Below are positions 17,593 to 26,725 of a stretch of DNA of 64,000 nt, one piece after another. Position numbers and translations under genes: made by a program. The notes beneath the pieces were generated by a model, which was given only the letters and a program-made list of their open reading frames with translations, was not told the DNA's origin and did not search any database. Origin of the DNA: Streptococcus uberis (GTDB lineage: Bacteria > Bacillota > Bacilli > Lactobacillales > Streptococcaceae); contig NZ_LS483397.1 of assembly GCF_900475595.1 (NCBI RefSeq), positions 1,831,001-1,895,000 of the forward strand. Direction: 5' to 3'. Within the stretch, counting starts at the first letter, position 1. Every line of letters starts with the position of its first letter.

Positions 17593-20094
17593 TTATTTCA
17601 CCACAATATTAACCAACTTGTTAGGAACTGCGATGACTTTTACGATTTCTTTGCCTGCAATTTCTGCTTGTATTTTTTCATGAGCAAGGGCTGCAGCTTC
17701 TAATTCTTCTTTACTTAAATCTTTGGCAAGAACAAGTTTTGCTTTAACTTTCCCTTTAATTTGAACAACAATTTCAACATCATTTTCAACAAGTTTGTTT
17801 TCATCCCAAGTTGGCCAAGCAACATGAGAAATTGATTGATTTGAGTCTGTTAATACTTGCCATAATTCTTCTCCTAAGTGTGGTGCAAAAGGAGCGATTA
17901 ATTGAACAAAGCCTTTGGCTTGCTCTTTATAAAGTTTATCCTCTTTATTAGCAGCATTTACAAAAATCATCAATTGGGCAATGGCGGTATTGAATTTCAT
18001 GCTTTCAATTTGTTCAGTCACTGCTTTTACAGTCTCATGATAAACTTTATCCAAAGCACCGCTATTGTCGCCAGTCATCTCCTTAGTCGTGATCAAACGA
18101 TAGACACGGTCCAAGAACTTACGGCTACCTTCAAGACCTTCTTCAGACCAAGCAATTGAAGCATCTAATGGTCCCATGAACATTTCATAAACACGAAGCG
18201 TATCGGCACCATATTGCTCAACGACATCATCCGGATTGACCACATTTTTAAGGGATTTAGACATCTTAGCAGGTGCTTGTTCAAGTTCTTCCCCGGTTTC
18301 GATATGGAAATAAGAACCCTCGCGTTTTTCCACTTTATCAGTTGCAACCAATGCCCCACGATGATCACGATAACTTGTTCCCAAAATCATCCCTTGATTA
18401 AAGAGTTTTTGGAAAGGTTCTTTGGTTGGTACAACACCCAAATCATAAAGTACTTTATGCCAGAAACGCGCATATAGCAAGTGAAGGACCGCATGTTCAG
18501 CACCCCCCACATAAATATCGACCGGTAGCCATTGTTTTAGTAAGTCTGAATCAGCAATCGCTTTGTCATTTTTAGGATCAATGTAGCGAAGGTAGTACCA
18601 GCTAGAGCCAGCCCATTGTGGCATTGTATTGGTCTCGCGACGACCTTTAACACCGTCTTCGCGCGTCACTTCTAACCAATCAGTGATATTAGCCAATGGC
18701 GACTCACCAGTCCCTGAAGGATGAATATCTTTTGTTACAGGTAGAATCAGTGGTAGCTGATCTTCTGGAACTGCTGTTGACGTCCCATCTTCCCAATGAA
18801 TGATTGGAATTGGTTCCCCCCAATAACGTTGGCGAGAAAAGAGCCAATCACGGAGACGGTAGCTAACTTTTTCATTTCCAACTTCTTTTTCTTCCAACCA
18901 AGCAACCGTTTTAGCAATGGCTTCTTCTTTGTTTAAGCCATCTAAAAAGTCTGAATTGATATGAAGTCCATCTTCTGTATAGGCTGCTTCTTGAACATTA
19001 CCACCTTCTAAAACTGGAATAATATCCAAATGAAATTGTTTAGCAAACTCCCAGTCGCGTTCATCGTGGGCTGGTACTGCCATGATGGCACCTGTTCCAT
19101 AGCTTGATAGGACATAATCGGCAATCCAGATTGGCATTTCTTTTCCATTGACAGGGTTAATGGCATAGGCTCCTGTCCAAACACCTGTTTTTTCTTTCGC
19201 TAGATCTGTCCGTGCTAAATCTGATTTTAGGCTAGCTTGTCGTTTGTATTCTGCTATGGCTTCAGCTTGTTCTTCTGTTGTAATGGCATCTACAAGCGCA
19301 TGCTCTGGCGCTAAGACTGCATAGGTTGCCCCAAACAAGGTGTCAGGTCGTGTTGTGAAGACCGTGAAACTTTCCTCAGAATCTTTCACATTAAAAGTAA
19401 TATTTGCTCCAACTGATTTACCAATCCAATTGCGTTGCATATCTTTGATCGACTCTGGCCAATCAACTTCTTCGAGATCTTCAAGGAGTCGTTCTGCATA
19501 GGCTGTGATTTTTAGCATCCATTGACGCATTGGCTTACGAACAACTGGATAACCACCACGTTCTGAGGTGCCGTCAGGTAGAACTTCTTCATTAGCAATA
19601 GCTGTGCCCAATTCCTCAACCCAGTTTACGGGAACCTCGGCTTCATAGGCTAAGCCTTTTTCATAAAGTTTGGTAAAAATCCACTGAGTCCATTTGTAAT
19701 AATTAGGATCCGTTGTGTTCACTTCTCGGTCCCAATCATAGGAGAAACCTAATGAGTTGATTTGGCGTTTAAAGTTGGCAATGTTTTCAGCTGTAAAATC
19801 TGCTGGGTCATTACCGGTATCCATAGCATATTGTTCTGCAGGTAAACCAAAGGCATCCCAACCCATTGGGTGAAGGACATTATAACCTTGTGCGCGTTTA
19901 AAACGGCTTAAGATATCAGTTGCTGTGTAGCCTTCTGGGTGACCAACGTGTAAGCCTGCTCCAGAGGGATAAGGGAACATGTCTAAAGCATAAAATTTTG
20001 GTTTAGAGCTGTCAGTTCCTGTTTTAAAGGTGTGGTTTTTTGCCCAAAAGTCTTGCCATTTGGGTTCTATTTCTTTGTGATTATAAAATGTCAT
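17593..20094 (-). CDS. leuS: Leucyl-tRNA synthetase
   Basis: The 833-residue class I synthetase charges tRNA-Leu. It has the HIGH-type motif in [19 protein letters not shown] (about 41-59), an editing (CP1) domain including [19 protein letters not shown] and [19 protein letters not shown], the KMSKS loop in [16 protein letters not shown] and a C-terminal tRNA-binding domain. Full length for a bacterial LeuS. GGGAGAAG precedes the ATG. A TATAAT lies about 45 bases upstream. The leader is too short for a T-box, and none is seen. Confidence 0.98.
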   Translation of the reverse strand: MTFYNHKEIEPKWQDFWAKNHTFKTGTDSSKPKFYALDMFPYPSGAGLHVGHPEGYTATDILSRFKRAQGYNVLHPMGWDAFGLPAEQYAMDTGNDPADFTAENIANFKRQINSLGFSYDWDREVNTTDPNYYKWTQWIFTKLYEKGLAYEAEVPVNWVEELGTAIANEEVLPDGTSERGGYPVVRKPMRQWMLKITAYAERLLEDLEEVDWPESIKDMQRNWIGKSVGANITFNVKDSEESFTVFTTRPDTLFGATYAVLAPEHALVDAITTEEQAEAIAEYKRQASLKSDLARTDLAKEKTGVWTGAYAINPVNGKEMPIWIADYVLSSYGTGAIMAVPAHDERDWEFAKQFHLDIIPVLEGGNVQEAAYTEDGLHINSDFLDGLNKEEAIAKTVAWLEEKEVGNEKVSYRLRDWLFSRQRYWGEPIPIIHWEDGTSTAVPEDQLPLILPVTKDIHPSGTGESPLANITDWLEVTREDGVKGRRETNTMPQWAGSSWYYLRYIDPKNDKAIADSDLLKQWLPVDIYVGGAEHAVLHLLYARFWHKVLYDLGVVPTKEPFQKLFNQGMILGTSYRDHRGALVATDKVEKREGSYFHIETGEELEQAPAKMSKSLKNVVNPDDVVEQYGADTLRVYEMFMGPLDASIAWSEEGLEGSRKFLDRVYRLITTKEMTGDNSGALDKVYHETVKAVTEQIESMKFNTAIAQLMIFVNAANKEDKLYKEQAKGFVQLIAPFAPHLGEELWQVLTDSNQSISHVAWPTWDENKLVENDVEIVVQIKGKVKAKLVLAKDLSKEELEAAALAHEKIQAEIAGKEIVKVIAVPNKLVNIVVK

Positions 20095-20186
20095 TTAGCT
20101 TCTCCCATGTAAAAAAGTCTAGTTCTTTTTATTATATCACGAAAAATCCCATTTAGAAATGACCTTTCTCGTGTCTTTCATAAGAA

Positions 20187-20214
20187 AAAATACCAATCTT
20201 TCGATTGGTATTTT
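20187..20214. terminator. Terminator after the acidic LPXTG gene
   Basis: A perfect 12-bp inverted repeat AAAATACCAATC/GATTGGTATTTT has a 4-base loop. Confidence 0.9.
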
Positions 20215-20229
20215 GAGGAAAAGGGGAAA

Positions 20230-21399
20230 CTATTTTTGCTTTTTCTTGCGATAGCTGCCATAGGCCACCATGCCTGATGAGGCAATAAGGGCCATTGCTG
20301 CGGCCACAAGATAAGCTTGGTAATCTTCTCCTGTACTTGGCAATTGGGCTTGAGTTCTTTTTGCCTCTTGTACTGGAATTTGAGTATTTTGAAGATTTGT
20401 GCTTGTCTTAGCATTTTCAGCTTTCTGTTCCAAGCTTTCACTTGTTTTAACTGCTTGGACTGGATTGTGGACTGCTTTTTTCTCACTTGGTAAGTGATCA
20501 GGGGATTGATTTACTTCCGGAGCTTTAGCTTGTTCAGATGCTCTAGCAGCTTCCAGTTGAGGTAAGCTTTCCTTCATGAAGGAAAGGATGCCTTCTACCG
20601 TTTTGCCAGATTCAACAATTTTCTTCATCAAACGACTAGCATTAAGTGCTTCTAATTTAGCCAGTGCTTCTGCTTTCACACGGCTTAATTCAGCTGCTTT
20701 TTTGGCTTTTTCTTCAACCTCATCTTTTTTATCAGCATCTTCATCACCTTCTTTGGCACTCTCCTCTATTTTGACTTCTGCATGCCGATCAGTCTCTTGA
20801 TGGTCTTCTTCAGCAGTTACCTCTTCTGAAGTTTCAGGTTTTGATGAGTCATTTCCCTCAGCTTCAGAAAGATTAATCGCTTCAACATTCTCAACTTCTG
20901 TTTCTGATTCGGATGGGTCATTCTCTTTTTCTTCCTCAGATTCTTCTTTAACTTCTTCGGGTTCGGATTCTGTTTCTTCAGTTTCTTCAGCTTCTTCACT
21001 TTCTAATCCATCTGATTCCTCTTCATCAGTTTTATTCTCTTCTTCAGAGGATGTTTCCTCATTTATTGAAGCGTCCTTTAAAACTTTATCAGATGATTCT
21101 TCAACTTTTTCTGTAATCACTAATGATTCTTCATCTGTCAATGCTGCAGGTTTAATTAATTTTTCTTTAGCTTTTTTAGCTGTCTCCTCTTTTAGTTTAG
21201 CCTCTTCTAATAATTTTTTTAGAAGTTCTCTATCTGGCTTTTTAGGTACTTTTGGCACTTCTCGATGACTCTTCTCTAAATTTTCGGATTTTTCTTCGGC
21301 AGATACCGGACTTCCGACTGCGAGGACTGCTACTGATACGGCTGCTAAGCCATAGGCAGATTTCCTGAGGTAGTACTTCATTTCTTGTTTCTTCTTCAT
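20230..21399 (-). CDS. Acidic LPXTG-anchored surface protein (M-like / lactoferrin-binding-protein-like)
   Basis: The 389-residue sortase substrate has a YSIRK-type signal (MKYYLRKSAYGLAAVSVAV, cleavage probably after residue 34). A lysine-rich predicted coiled coil follows (about 40-90). Then comes an extremely glutamate/serine-rich stretch (about 105-225), another alpha-helical Ala/Lys/Glu region (225-275), a proline-poor spacer, LPSTG at 353-357, a membrane helix and a basic tail. The helical, acidic layout and signal resemble streptococcal M-like proteins and the S. uberis lactoferrin-binding protein. The ligand cannot be read from sequence. It has a strong promoter (TTGACT, 17, TATAAT) and an AAAGGAG site. 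It is a monocistronic accessory gene between leuS and nusG. Confidence 0.8.
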   Translation of the reverse strand: MKKKQEMKYYLRKSAYGLAAVSVAVLAVGSPVSAEEKSENLEKSHREVPKVPKKPDRELLKKLLEEAKLKEETAKKAKEKLIKPAALTDEESLVITEKVEESSDKVLKDASINEETSSEEENKTDEEESDGLESEEAEETEETESEPEEVKEESEEEKENDPSESETEVENVEAINLSEAEGNDSSKPETSEEVTAEEDHQETDRHAEVKIEESAKEGDEDADKKDEVEEKAKKAAELSRVKAEALAKLEALNASRLMKKIVESGKTVEGILSFMKESLPQLEAARASEQAKAPEVNQSPDHLPSEKKAVHNPVQAVKTSESLEQKAENAKTSTNLQNTQIPVQEAKRTQAQLPSTGEDYQAYLVAAAMALIASSGMVAYGSYRKKKQK

Positions 21400-21422
21400 T
21401 GATGCTCCTTTTCTGGGATTGA

Positions 21423-21463
21423 GATTAACGAAATCTCATAGTTTGTAGTCGTTAACGTTAATC
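21423..21463. repeat. Inverted repeat in the leader of the LPXTG gene
   Basis: GATTAACG (21423-21430) and CGTTAATC (21456-21463) are exact inverted repeats lying just after the predicted start site. A smaller GAGAT/ATCTC stem (21421-21437) overlaps. The region is an operator or 5' UTR structure. Confidence 0.4.
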
Positions 21464-21465
21464 TT

Positions 21466-21494
21466 ATTATAATAATATATTTTTATTAAGTCAA
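21466..21494 (-). promoter_or_regulatory. Promoter of the acidic LPXTG gene
   Basis: TTGACT at 21489-21494, a 17-base AT-only-like spacer and TATAAT at 21466-21471 on the minus strand. Confidence 0.85.
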
Positions 21495-21555
21495 CATGAG
21501 TTTTGTTTAGTTTCTTTTTAATTTGATTACAAAAGATATCAATTTGAAGTCAAAA

Positions 21556-21587
21556 AAACACTAGAGATGGCGACATCTCTAGTGTTT
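21556..21587. terminator. Terminator after nusG
   Basis: A perfect 14-bp inverted repeat (21556-21569, 21574-21587) with a 4-base loop and a T-run on the minus strand side. Confidence 0.9.
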
Positions 21588-21610
21588 AAGGTTATAAAAG
21601 ACTTTAGAAA

Positions 21611-22153
21611 CTATTGTAATTCAGCAATTTGGTACAATTCAACTTCAGCAATTGTTTCTGAACCGAACATGTTGAGCATTAATTTGACTTTATTGTTTTC
21701 AATTTCAACAACGCGTCCTTCTTGTCCCATAAAGGCACCATCAATAATTTGAACCACATCACCTTCTTTAATATTGGTGTCAAAGACATCAACGGTTTGA
21801 CCCATAGAAAGAAGGATAGCACGAATTTCTTCTTCAAGTAATGGTGTTGGTTTTGAACGGTTACCATGTGAGCCGACAAATCCTGTAACGTTTGGTGTAT
21901 TACGGACGACAAACCAAGCTTCATCCGTCATGACCATTTCTACCAAGACATAACCTGGGAAACGATTTTCTTCAATTTCCTTTGTTTGTCCATTTTTTTC
22001 AACATTAACGGTTTGGGTTGGGATTTCTACTCGTAAAATGTTATCCAACATGTTATAGGTTTGTGCGCGTTGCAAAAGATTTTCTTTTACTTTGTTTTCA
22101 TAGCCAGAATAAGTCTGAAGCACAAACCAGCCTTTATCAAAAGAATCTAACAT
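21611..22153 (-). CDS. nusG: Transcription elongation/antitermination factor NusG
   Basis: The 180-residue protein binds RNA polymerase and links it to ribosomes and Rho. The N-terminal NGN domain begins GWFVLQTYSGYENKVKENL and contains NRFPGYVLVEM. The C-terminal KOW motif is GDVVQIIDGAFMGQEGRVVEI. The frame is open to 22273, but the family start MLDSFDKGW at 22153 has AAAGGA upstream. It has its own consensus promoter and a leader with a terminator-like hairpin. Confidence 0.97.
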   Translation of the reverse strand: MLDSFDKGWFVLQTYSGYENKVKENLLQRAQTYNMLDNILRVEIPTQTVNVEKNGQTKEIEENRFPGYVLVEMVMTDEAWFVVRNTPNVTGFVGSHGNRSKPTPLLEEEIRAILLSMGQTVDVFDTNIKEGDVVQIIDGAFMGQEGRVVEIENNKVKLMLNMFGSETIAEVELYQIAELQ

Positions 22154-22171
22154 ATATTTTCCTTTCATTAG

Positions 22172-22193
22172 AAAAAAGCCTAAGGCGGCTTTT
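22172..22193 (-). terminator. Terminator-like hairpin in the nusG leader
   Basis: AAAAGCC, loop GCCTTA, then GGCTTTTTT on the transcript (arms 22174-22180 and 22187-22193). It lies between the nusG promoter and the nusG start, so it can attenuate nusG. Confidence 0.6.
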
Positions 22194-22213
22194 GGAATGT
22201 TTTCGTTACTTTC

Positions 22214-22242
22214 ATTATAAAGGAAGGAGGCATCTCTGTCAA
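22214..22242 (-). promoter_or_regulatory. Consensus promoter for nusG
   Basis: A perfect TTGACA (22237-22242), a 17-base spacer and a perfect TATAAT (22214-22219) on the minus strand. Confidence 0.9.
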
Positions 22243-22265
22243 TGATTTCCCTTCTCAGAAAGCTT

Positions 22266-22292
22266 AAAACCAAGACCTATGGCCTTGGTTTT
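22266..22292 (-). terminator. Terminator after secE
   Basis: AAAACCAAG/CTTGGTTTT arms (22266-22274, 22284-22292) lie directly after secE. It separates secE from the nusG promoter. Confidence 0.7.
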
Positions 22293-22298
22293 TATTGT

Positions 22299-22478
22299 CT
22301 AATTAAAAAAGTCAATGATGCTCAAGACACCTTTTGAAAGTAACTGGTCAAAGATAAAGATAATGATGGTAAAGAAAGCAGTGTACTCTAAGACTGCGAT
22401 GAAATCTTTCCAACGTTGTTTTCTATTTGGCCAAGTTGTATCTTTCAATAACTTAAAAATACCACTAATGAATCCCAT
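22299..22478 (-). CDS. secE: Protein translocase subunit SecE
   Basis: The 59-residue single-span membrane subunit of the SecYEG channel carries the family motif LLKDTTWPNRKQRWKD before the membrane helix (FFTIIIFIFDQLL). An upstream in-frame start at 22526 overlaps rpmG; the ATG at 22478 has GGAG six bases before it and gives the normal SecE length. It follows rpmG by about 10 bases, the usual order. Confidence 0.95.
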   Translation of the reverse strand: MGFISGIFKLLKDTTWPNRKQRWKDFIAVLEYTAFFTIIIFIFDQLLSKGVLSIIDFFN

Positions 22479-22489
22479 CAAACTCTCCT

Positions 22490-22642
22490 CTAACGTGTTT
22501 CCTTGTGCAAGGTATATTTTTGACAATGTTTACAAAATTTGTTTACTTCTAGTCGTGTCGGTTTAGGCGTACTACTCACTGCTATTGAATAGTTTCGGCT
22601 TCCACAATCTACACACGCTAGGCTAGCTTTTTTCTGTGCCAT
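22490..22642 (-). CDS. rpmG: 50S ribosomal protein L33
   Basis: A 50-residue protein starts [19 protein letters not shown] and ends LHKETR. It has two CxxC pairs (Cys10/13 and Cys36/39), the zinc-ribbon form of L33. GGAGGG precedes the ATG at 22642. It is the first gene of rpmG-secE, and its stop overlaps the secE ribosome site, so the two are coupled. Confidence 0.95.
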   Translation of the reverse strand: MAQKKASLACVDCGSRNYSIAVSSTPKPTRLEVNKFCKHCQKYTLHKETR

Positions 22643-22691
22643 AACGCCCTCCGTAGGAAATATTCTAACACGATTTTTCTATTTGCGCAAG

Positions 22692-25016
22692 CTATCTGAA
22701 ATAGTCTACAATACCATTCCAAATGCTTTGTGCTTTTTCTCGAAGACCTGACTGATCGACAGCATCCGTAATGGATTTTGACGCTTCCTCTGCTGATTTT
22801 CTGATACTATCTATGATATCTTGGGAACCTTGGGCATTTTCTGTTGTGGTTTCATTAACACCATAAACTGCTGAAATACCATTCATTGCGTAGGCATTGT
22901 CCACCGTAAAAGCTGTACCTTTCGTGTATGGCAAAATATAAGAAGCTTGGGTACTAAAAATAGTGGATGCTGTTCCGGCACTTGAATCTGTAAGGTAATG
23001 ATTTTCGTCGGTCTTGTTAAAACCGATCCACTGACTGATAACAACATCAGGAGTATAACCAATTACCCATTGGTCACCTGACAAGTCAGGATTAAAATCT
23101 GTTTCAGTTGTTCCCGTTTTGCCCGCTAAAGTGTAGCCGTAAACATTAGCATTGACCGCTGAACCATTTGAAAATGTTCCAAGCATCATACTGGTCATTT
23201 TATCAGCGACAGTTTGGCTAATAACACGTTTGGTCTGATCGGTATGTTCTTTCAGTAATTTTCCACTTGCTGTCTCTATTTTGGTGATTAAATGCGCTTT
23301 ATGCATGACACCTTTATTGGCAAAAACAGCATAGGCCTGTGCCATTTCAAGTGGGTTTGTCGTAACACTTCCGCCCAAAGCCATACCCAATTCTTTGTTA
23401 GCAGAATCCATGTCTAAACCAAATTTTTTCCCGTAAGTCACAGCTTTGTCAATCCCTAACTCTTTTACAGTTGCCACAGCTGGGATATTGTAAGAATTGG
23501 CCAAAGCTTGATACATGGGAACATCTTCAGACTCATAGTTTCCGTAGTTATGTGGCTGATAGCCATCAAAATCTTGAATTGTGTTTGGCAAGGTTTTATT
23601 CATAGACCAGCCTGAAGCAATAGCTGGTGTATAGACCACTAATGGCTTAATTGTTGAGGCCGGACTACGTTTTGATTGCGTAGCGTAGTTAAAGCTTCGG
23701 AAACCTTGATTTTGATCACTATTAACACGACCAACAAGCCCTCTAACTCCACCCGTTTTAGGGTCTAAGGCTACACTGGCGCCTTGAGCAGAGCTTCCAT
23801 CATAATCAGAAGTTGGAAAGAGACTTGTTGTATCAAAAGTGGTCTGCATACCAACTTGATAATTCTGATCTAACTCCGTATAGATTTTGTAACCATTATT
23901 AACTAAATCTTTTTCAGAAATGCCATAGCTTGAAATGGCTTCGTTGACCACCGCATCAAAATAAGAAGGGTATTTATAGTCGTCAGATTTCCCAACATAA
24001 GTATCCGCTAACCGATTACCCATTCCAACCGCCTTAGCTTGATCTGCCTCAGCTTGGGAAATTTTACCCGCATCCACCATGGCTGATAGAACCGTATCTC
24101 GACGATTGGTTGCATTTTGAATAGAATACAGCGGGTTATATATTTCTGGACCCTTAAGCATTCCTGCTAAAGTGGCCGCCTCATCAAGCGTTAAATTAGC
24201 TGCGCTGGTGCCAAAATATTTTTGACTAGCGTCTTCGACGCCCCAAACCCCATTTCCAAAGTAAGAATTATTGAGGTACATGGTCAAAATGTCTTTTTTG
24301 GGGTATTTTTTTGTTAATTCCAAAGCTAAGAAGAACTCACGCGCCTTGCGTTTGATCGTTTGGTCTTGCGAAAGATAGGCATTTTTAGCTAATTGTTGTG
24401 TTATGGTCGAACCACCACCAAAATGACCAGCTGAGACAATAGCCAATAAGAAGCGTTTCAGATTGATACCATTGTTTTCGTAAAAAGTACGATCCTCGGT
24501 CGCAATCACAGCATTTTCTAAGTTGTCAGAAATAGCATCTAATTCAACATAAGTCCCTTTTTGTCCGGATAAACTGCCAGCATATTCCGCCTTGTGATCA
24601 TAGATAACCGTCGTTGCCTTAAGGGCATTTTGTAAGTCCGATACCTTAGCTGTTTTTGAAAGGTAAAAAAGGTAGGAGCCCACAATGAGGACAAAACTAC
24701 TGATTGCAATTAACAAAATTTTTCCAATATGGTAACGACGCCAAAAACGCCTAACTGGATGCTGAGGTGACGGAAGAATAGCTTCCATCTTTCGCAACCA
24801 AGTAGGCTGTTTTTTCTGTGATTCTTCTGAAGAGTGCTTACTGCGTTGGTAAGCTGAGTGTTGTTTTTTTGTCCTATCATCCATTTCTTCTGATGATAAG
24901 GTTTCTTGTGTCATCTGTCTCTTCTCTTCAGAAAACGTATCATTCTCATCAGATACTTGTTTTTCCGCATATTTTTTAGGGAAAAATTTTTTTTGAAGAA
25001 GTTCTAAAAATGTCAT
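22692..25016 (-). CDS. pbp2a: Penicillin-binding protein 2A (bifunctional class A PBP)
   Basis: The 774-residue peptidoglycan synthase has a long charged cytoplasmic N-terminus (1-100), one membrane helix (about 104-125), a GT51 glycosyltransferase domain (VIATEDRTFYENNGIN, GGGSTITQQLAKNAYL, YFGNGVWGVEDAS) and a transpeptidase domain. The transpeptidase has the SxxK motif in SPASTIKPLV, SYN in ANSYNIPAV and KTGT in LAGKTGTTE. Full length for streptococcal PBP2a. The start ATG at 25016 has no ribosome site, and a TGGTATAAT ends six bases before it; there is no better Met nearby. Confidence 0.95.
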   Translation of the reverse strand: MTFLELLQKKFFPKKYAEKQVSDENDTFSEEKRQMTQETLSSEEMDDRTKKQHSAYQRSKHSSEESQKKQPTWLRKMEAILPSPQHPVRRFWRRYHIGKILLIAISSFVLIVGSYLFYLSKTAKVSDLQNALKATTVIYDHKAEYAGSLSGQKGTYVELDAISDNLENAVIATEDRTFYENNGINLKRFLLAIVSAGHFGGGSTITQQLAKNAYLSQDQTIKRKAREFFLALELTKKYPKKDILTMYLNNSYFGNGVWGVEDASQKYFGTSAANLTLDEAATLAGMLKGPEIYNPLYSIQNATNRRDTVLSAMVDAGKISQAEADQAKAVGMGNRLADTYVGKSDDYKYPSYFDAVVNEAISSYGISEKDLVNNGYKIYTELDQNYQVGMQTTFDTTSLFPTSDYDGSSAQGASVALDPKTGGVRGLVGRVNSDQNQGFRSFNYATQSKRSPASTIKPLVVYTPAIASGWSMNKTLPNTIQDFDGYQPHNYGNYESEDVPMYQALANSYNIPAVATVKELGIDKAVTYGKKFGLDMDSANKELGMALGGSVTTNPLEMAQAYAVFANKGVMHKAHLITKIETASGKLLKEHTDQTKRVISQTVADKMTSMMLGTFSNGSAVNANVYGYTLAGKTGTTETDFNPDLSGDQWVIGYTPDVVISQWIGFNKTDENHYLTDSSAGTASTIFSTQASYILPYTKGTAFTVDNAYAMNGISAVYGVNETTTENAQGSQDIIDSIRKSAEEASKSITDAVDQSGLREKAQSIWNGIVDYFR

Positions 25017-25022
25017 GGTGAT

Positions 25023-25028
25023 ATTATA
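25023..25028 (-). promoter_or_regulatory. pbp2a promoter -10, six bases from the start codon
   Basis: The extended -10 TGGTATAAT is followed by ATCACC and then ATG on the minus strand. The predicted transcription start coincides with the start codon. Confidence 0.65.
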
Positions 25029-25048
25029 CCACTATGGTTAAGTAAGTT

Positions 25049-25435
25049 CTACTTTAAAGTTGTGTTTATCGGTTTAGAGTAGGCAATGCCATCTACTTGG
25101 AAAAGCAAGCCTTCCGCTCCTCCTTGATGAGCAAATTCAGTCTGAATGGTCTTTCGAGCAGGATATTTCCCATTAAAGCGTTCTTTGATAATTTTTTCCA
25201 TAACAGGTAAATTCCAAACATCACGGAACAAGCAATCCATTTTAACAACCGCTTCTAAGGTTAAACCAACTAAGCCTAATCGTCTTTCCATTTCATCAAA
25301 GGCACCATTTATTTGATCCTCAATAGGTTGTCCAACATTTCCAGTACAATAATTGAGAAAATAAAAGTCCCCAGCTTCAACTAGCCCCGTATGGGCCCAT
25401 TCTTCATTCACATCATAACGTCTAATACTTTTCAT
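25049..25435 (-). CDS. RidA/YjgF family protein
   Basis: The 128-residue protein belongs to the RidA family, whose archetype hydrolyses reactive enamine/imine intermediates. It has the family core (YFLNYCTGNVGQPIEDQ, KMDCLFRD...FNGKYPARKTIQTEF) but not the fully canonical RidA active-site arrangement (the usual arginine sits in PARKT). AAGGATAA precedes the ATG. A TGGTATAAT extended -10 lies about 45 bases upstream. It is convergent with nothing and reads toward pbp2a. Whether it has deaminase activity is uncertain. Confidence 0.8.
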   Translation of the reverse strand: MKSIRRYDVNEEWAHTGLVEAGDFYFLNYCTGNVGQPIEDQINGAFDEMERRLGLVGLTLEAVVKMDCLFRDVWNLPVMEKIIKERFNGKYPARKTIQTEFAHQGGAEGLLFQVDGIAYSKPINTTLK

Positions 25436-25610
25436 TCGTTATCCTTTTTTATGATTATTCTTATTTCATCATATTATACCAATTAATGAGAAAATCCTGA
25501 AATAAAAACCAAACTTTTTAAGCATTTTTCTAAACTATTTTTATCCCTTAATACAACCATTCCGGAATTACTAACAAGAGATTTCCTATGTTTTCAGAGC
25601 ATAAAAATGC

Positions 25611-25616
25611 TATAAT
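25611..25616 (+). promoter_or_regulatory. Promoter for the 62-residue gene and pseudouridine synthase
   Basis: TGCTATAAT forms an extended -10 at 25611-25616, about 37 bases before the ATG at 25653. No clear -35. Confidence 0.65.
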
Positions 25617-25652
25617 AGCTAAAAGAAAAAAAGAAAGTAGTAGGTAATTTGG

Positions 25653-25841
25653 ATGAAAAAGTTTGAGGCTTTTAAAGAAACCCTATCTTCAGAAAGTTTA
25701 AAAGCGATTTATGAAGAGACAAAATTAGAAGTGGCTAATGATGAACGCGAAGGAACTGAAGCTTTTTCAGCAGCTTTGGCAACTCAAATGGCAATTAATT
25801 TAGTTGAAAAATACCATGAATGGCTTAATGAAAACAAATAA
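25653..25841 (+). CDS. Conserved small hypothetical protein, 62 residues
   Basis: A helical, acidic cytosolic protein (FKETLSSESLKAIYEETKLEVANDE... ATQMAINLVEKYHEWL) with no signal or membrane helix. I do not know its function. It is the first of two genes: its last codons overlap the start of the pseudouridine synthase by 14 bases, and translation is probably coupled. A TAGG-type ribosome site lies about 10 bases upstream of the ATG. Confidence 0.75.
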   Translation: MKKFEAFKETLSSESLKAIYEETKLEVANDEREGTEAFSAALATQMAINLVEKYHEWLNENK

Positions 25842-26712
25842 TCCTAATGGTTTTACTGTTTCATTCAACAATCCTTATCCCGAATCAACAGTTAAAGATT
25901 TACTGGAAAAGCACTTATTGATACCTCGCAAAATTCGTCATTTCTTGCGCATCAAAAAACATATTTTGATTAATCACCAAATGGTTAATTGGCAAAACCA
26001 AGTTCAAACAGGAGACCATATTACCTTAATCTTTGACGAAGAAGATTACCCAAGTAAGGCAATTGCCTTTGGAAATCCAAAGCTTGTCGACTGTCTCTAC
26101 CAAGATGAGCATCTCATTGTTGTCAATAAACCTGAAGGAATGAAGAGTCATGCCAACCAACCTGATGAATTAGCCTTACTAAATCATGTATCCGCCTATG
26201 TAGGAAAAACATGCTATATTATTCATCGACTGGATAAAGAAACCAGTGGGACAATTTTATTTGCTAAGAACCCTTTTATTCTCCCTATCATGAACCGTAT
26301 GCTTGAAAATCGTGATATTAGTCGCACCTATTGGGCTTTCGTTTCAGGCACCATCAAAGAGAAAAAATTGACAATTCAAAAACCCATTGGTCGTCATCGT
26401 CATGATCGTCGTAAGCGAGTCGTTGACATGAAGCAAGGACAAAAAGCAACCACAATTGTCAAAAAACTCAAAAATGATTCCTCTTCTTTCACACTAGTCG
26501 AATGCCATTTAAAAACTGGAAGGACTCATCAAATTCGTGTTCACATGGATGCCATAGGTCATCCTCTCAAAGGAGATCCCCTCTACGCTCCGCATCTACC
26601 ATTCGAGAGATTGATGCTACATGCCCATCAACTAGAATTCACTCATCCACTCAGCCTTGAAACCATACGGGTGAAAGCAAAATCTGACAGTTTTGAAAAA
26701 GGACTTCCTTAG
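25828..26712 (+). CDS. RluA/RluD family pseudouridine synthase
   Basis: The 294-residue enzyme isomerises uridine to pseudouridine in RNA, probably rRNA. The catalytic motif HRLDKETSG (with the essential aspartate) is near residue 130. The signature KTGRTHQIRVH and the final GDPLY segment are also present. A short N-terminal S4-like region (DLLEKHLLIPRKIRHFLRIKKHILIN) precedes the catalytic core. Several in-frame ATGs exist; the one at 25828, overlapping the upstream stop, is preferred. The target site is not decided by sequence. Confidence 0.9.
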   Translation: MKTNNPNGFTVSFNNPYPESTVKDLLEKHLLIPRKIRHFLRIKKHILINHQMVNWQNQVQTGDHITLIFDEEDYPSKAIAFGNPKLVDCLYQDEHLIVVNKPEGMKSHANQPDELALLNHVSAYVGKTCYIIHRLDKETSGTILFAKNPFILPIMNRMLENRDISRTYWAFVSGTIKEKKLTIQKPIGRHRHDRRKRVVDMKQGQKATTIVKKLKNDSSSFTLVECHLKTGRTHQIRVHMDAIGHPLKGDPLYAPHLPFERLMLHAHQLEFTHPLSLETIRVKAKSDSFEKGLP

Positions 26713-26724
26713 GAAGCCCTTTTT
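26696..26724. terminator. Bidirectional terminator between the pseudouridine synthase and TcaA-like genes
   Basis: AAAAAGG.CTTCC / GGAAG.CCTTTTT arms form a hairpin with A- and T-runs at its ends, between convergent genes. Confidence 0.85.
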
Positions 26725-26725
26725 G

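Noticed and set aside
20095..20229. Possible T-box before leuS
   Set aside because: The leader is too short and has no T-box motif or specifier stem.
20178..20999. Lysine/glutamine-rich frames overlapping the acidic LPXTG gene
   Set aside because: Frame-shifted readings of the glutamate-rich coding sequence; they run through the terminator and lack start signals.
25804..25827. Upstream ATG for the pseudouridine synthase
   Set aside because: It lies deeper inside the 62-residue gene, has no ribosome site and adds eight residues not expected for the family.
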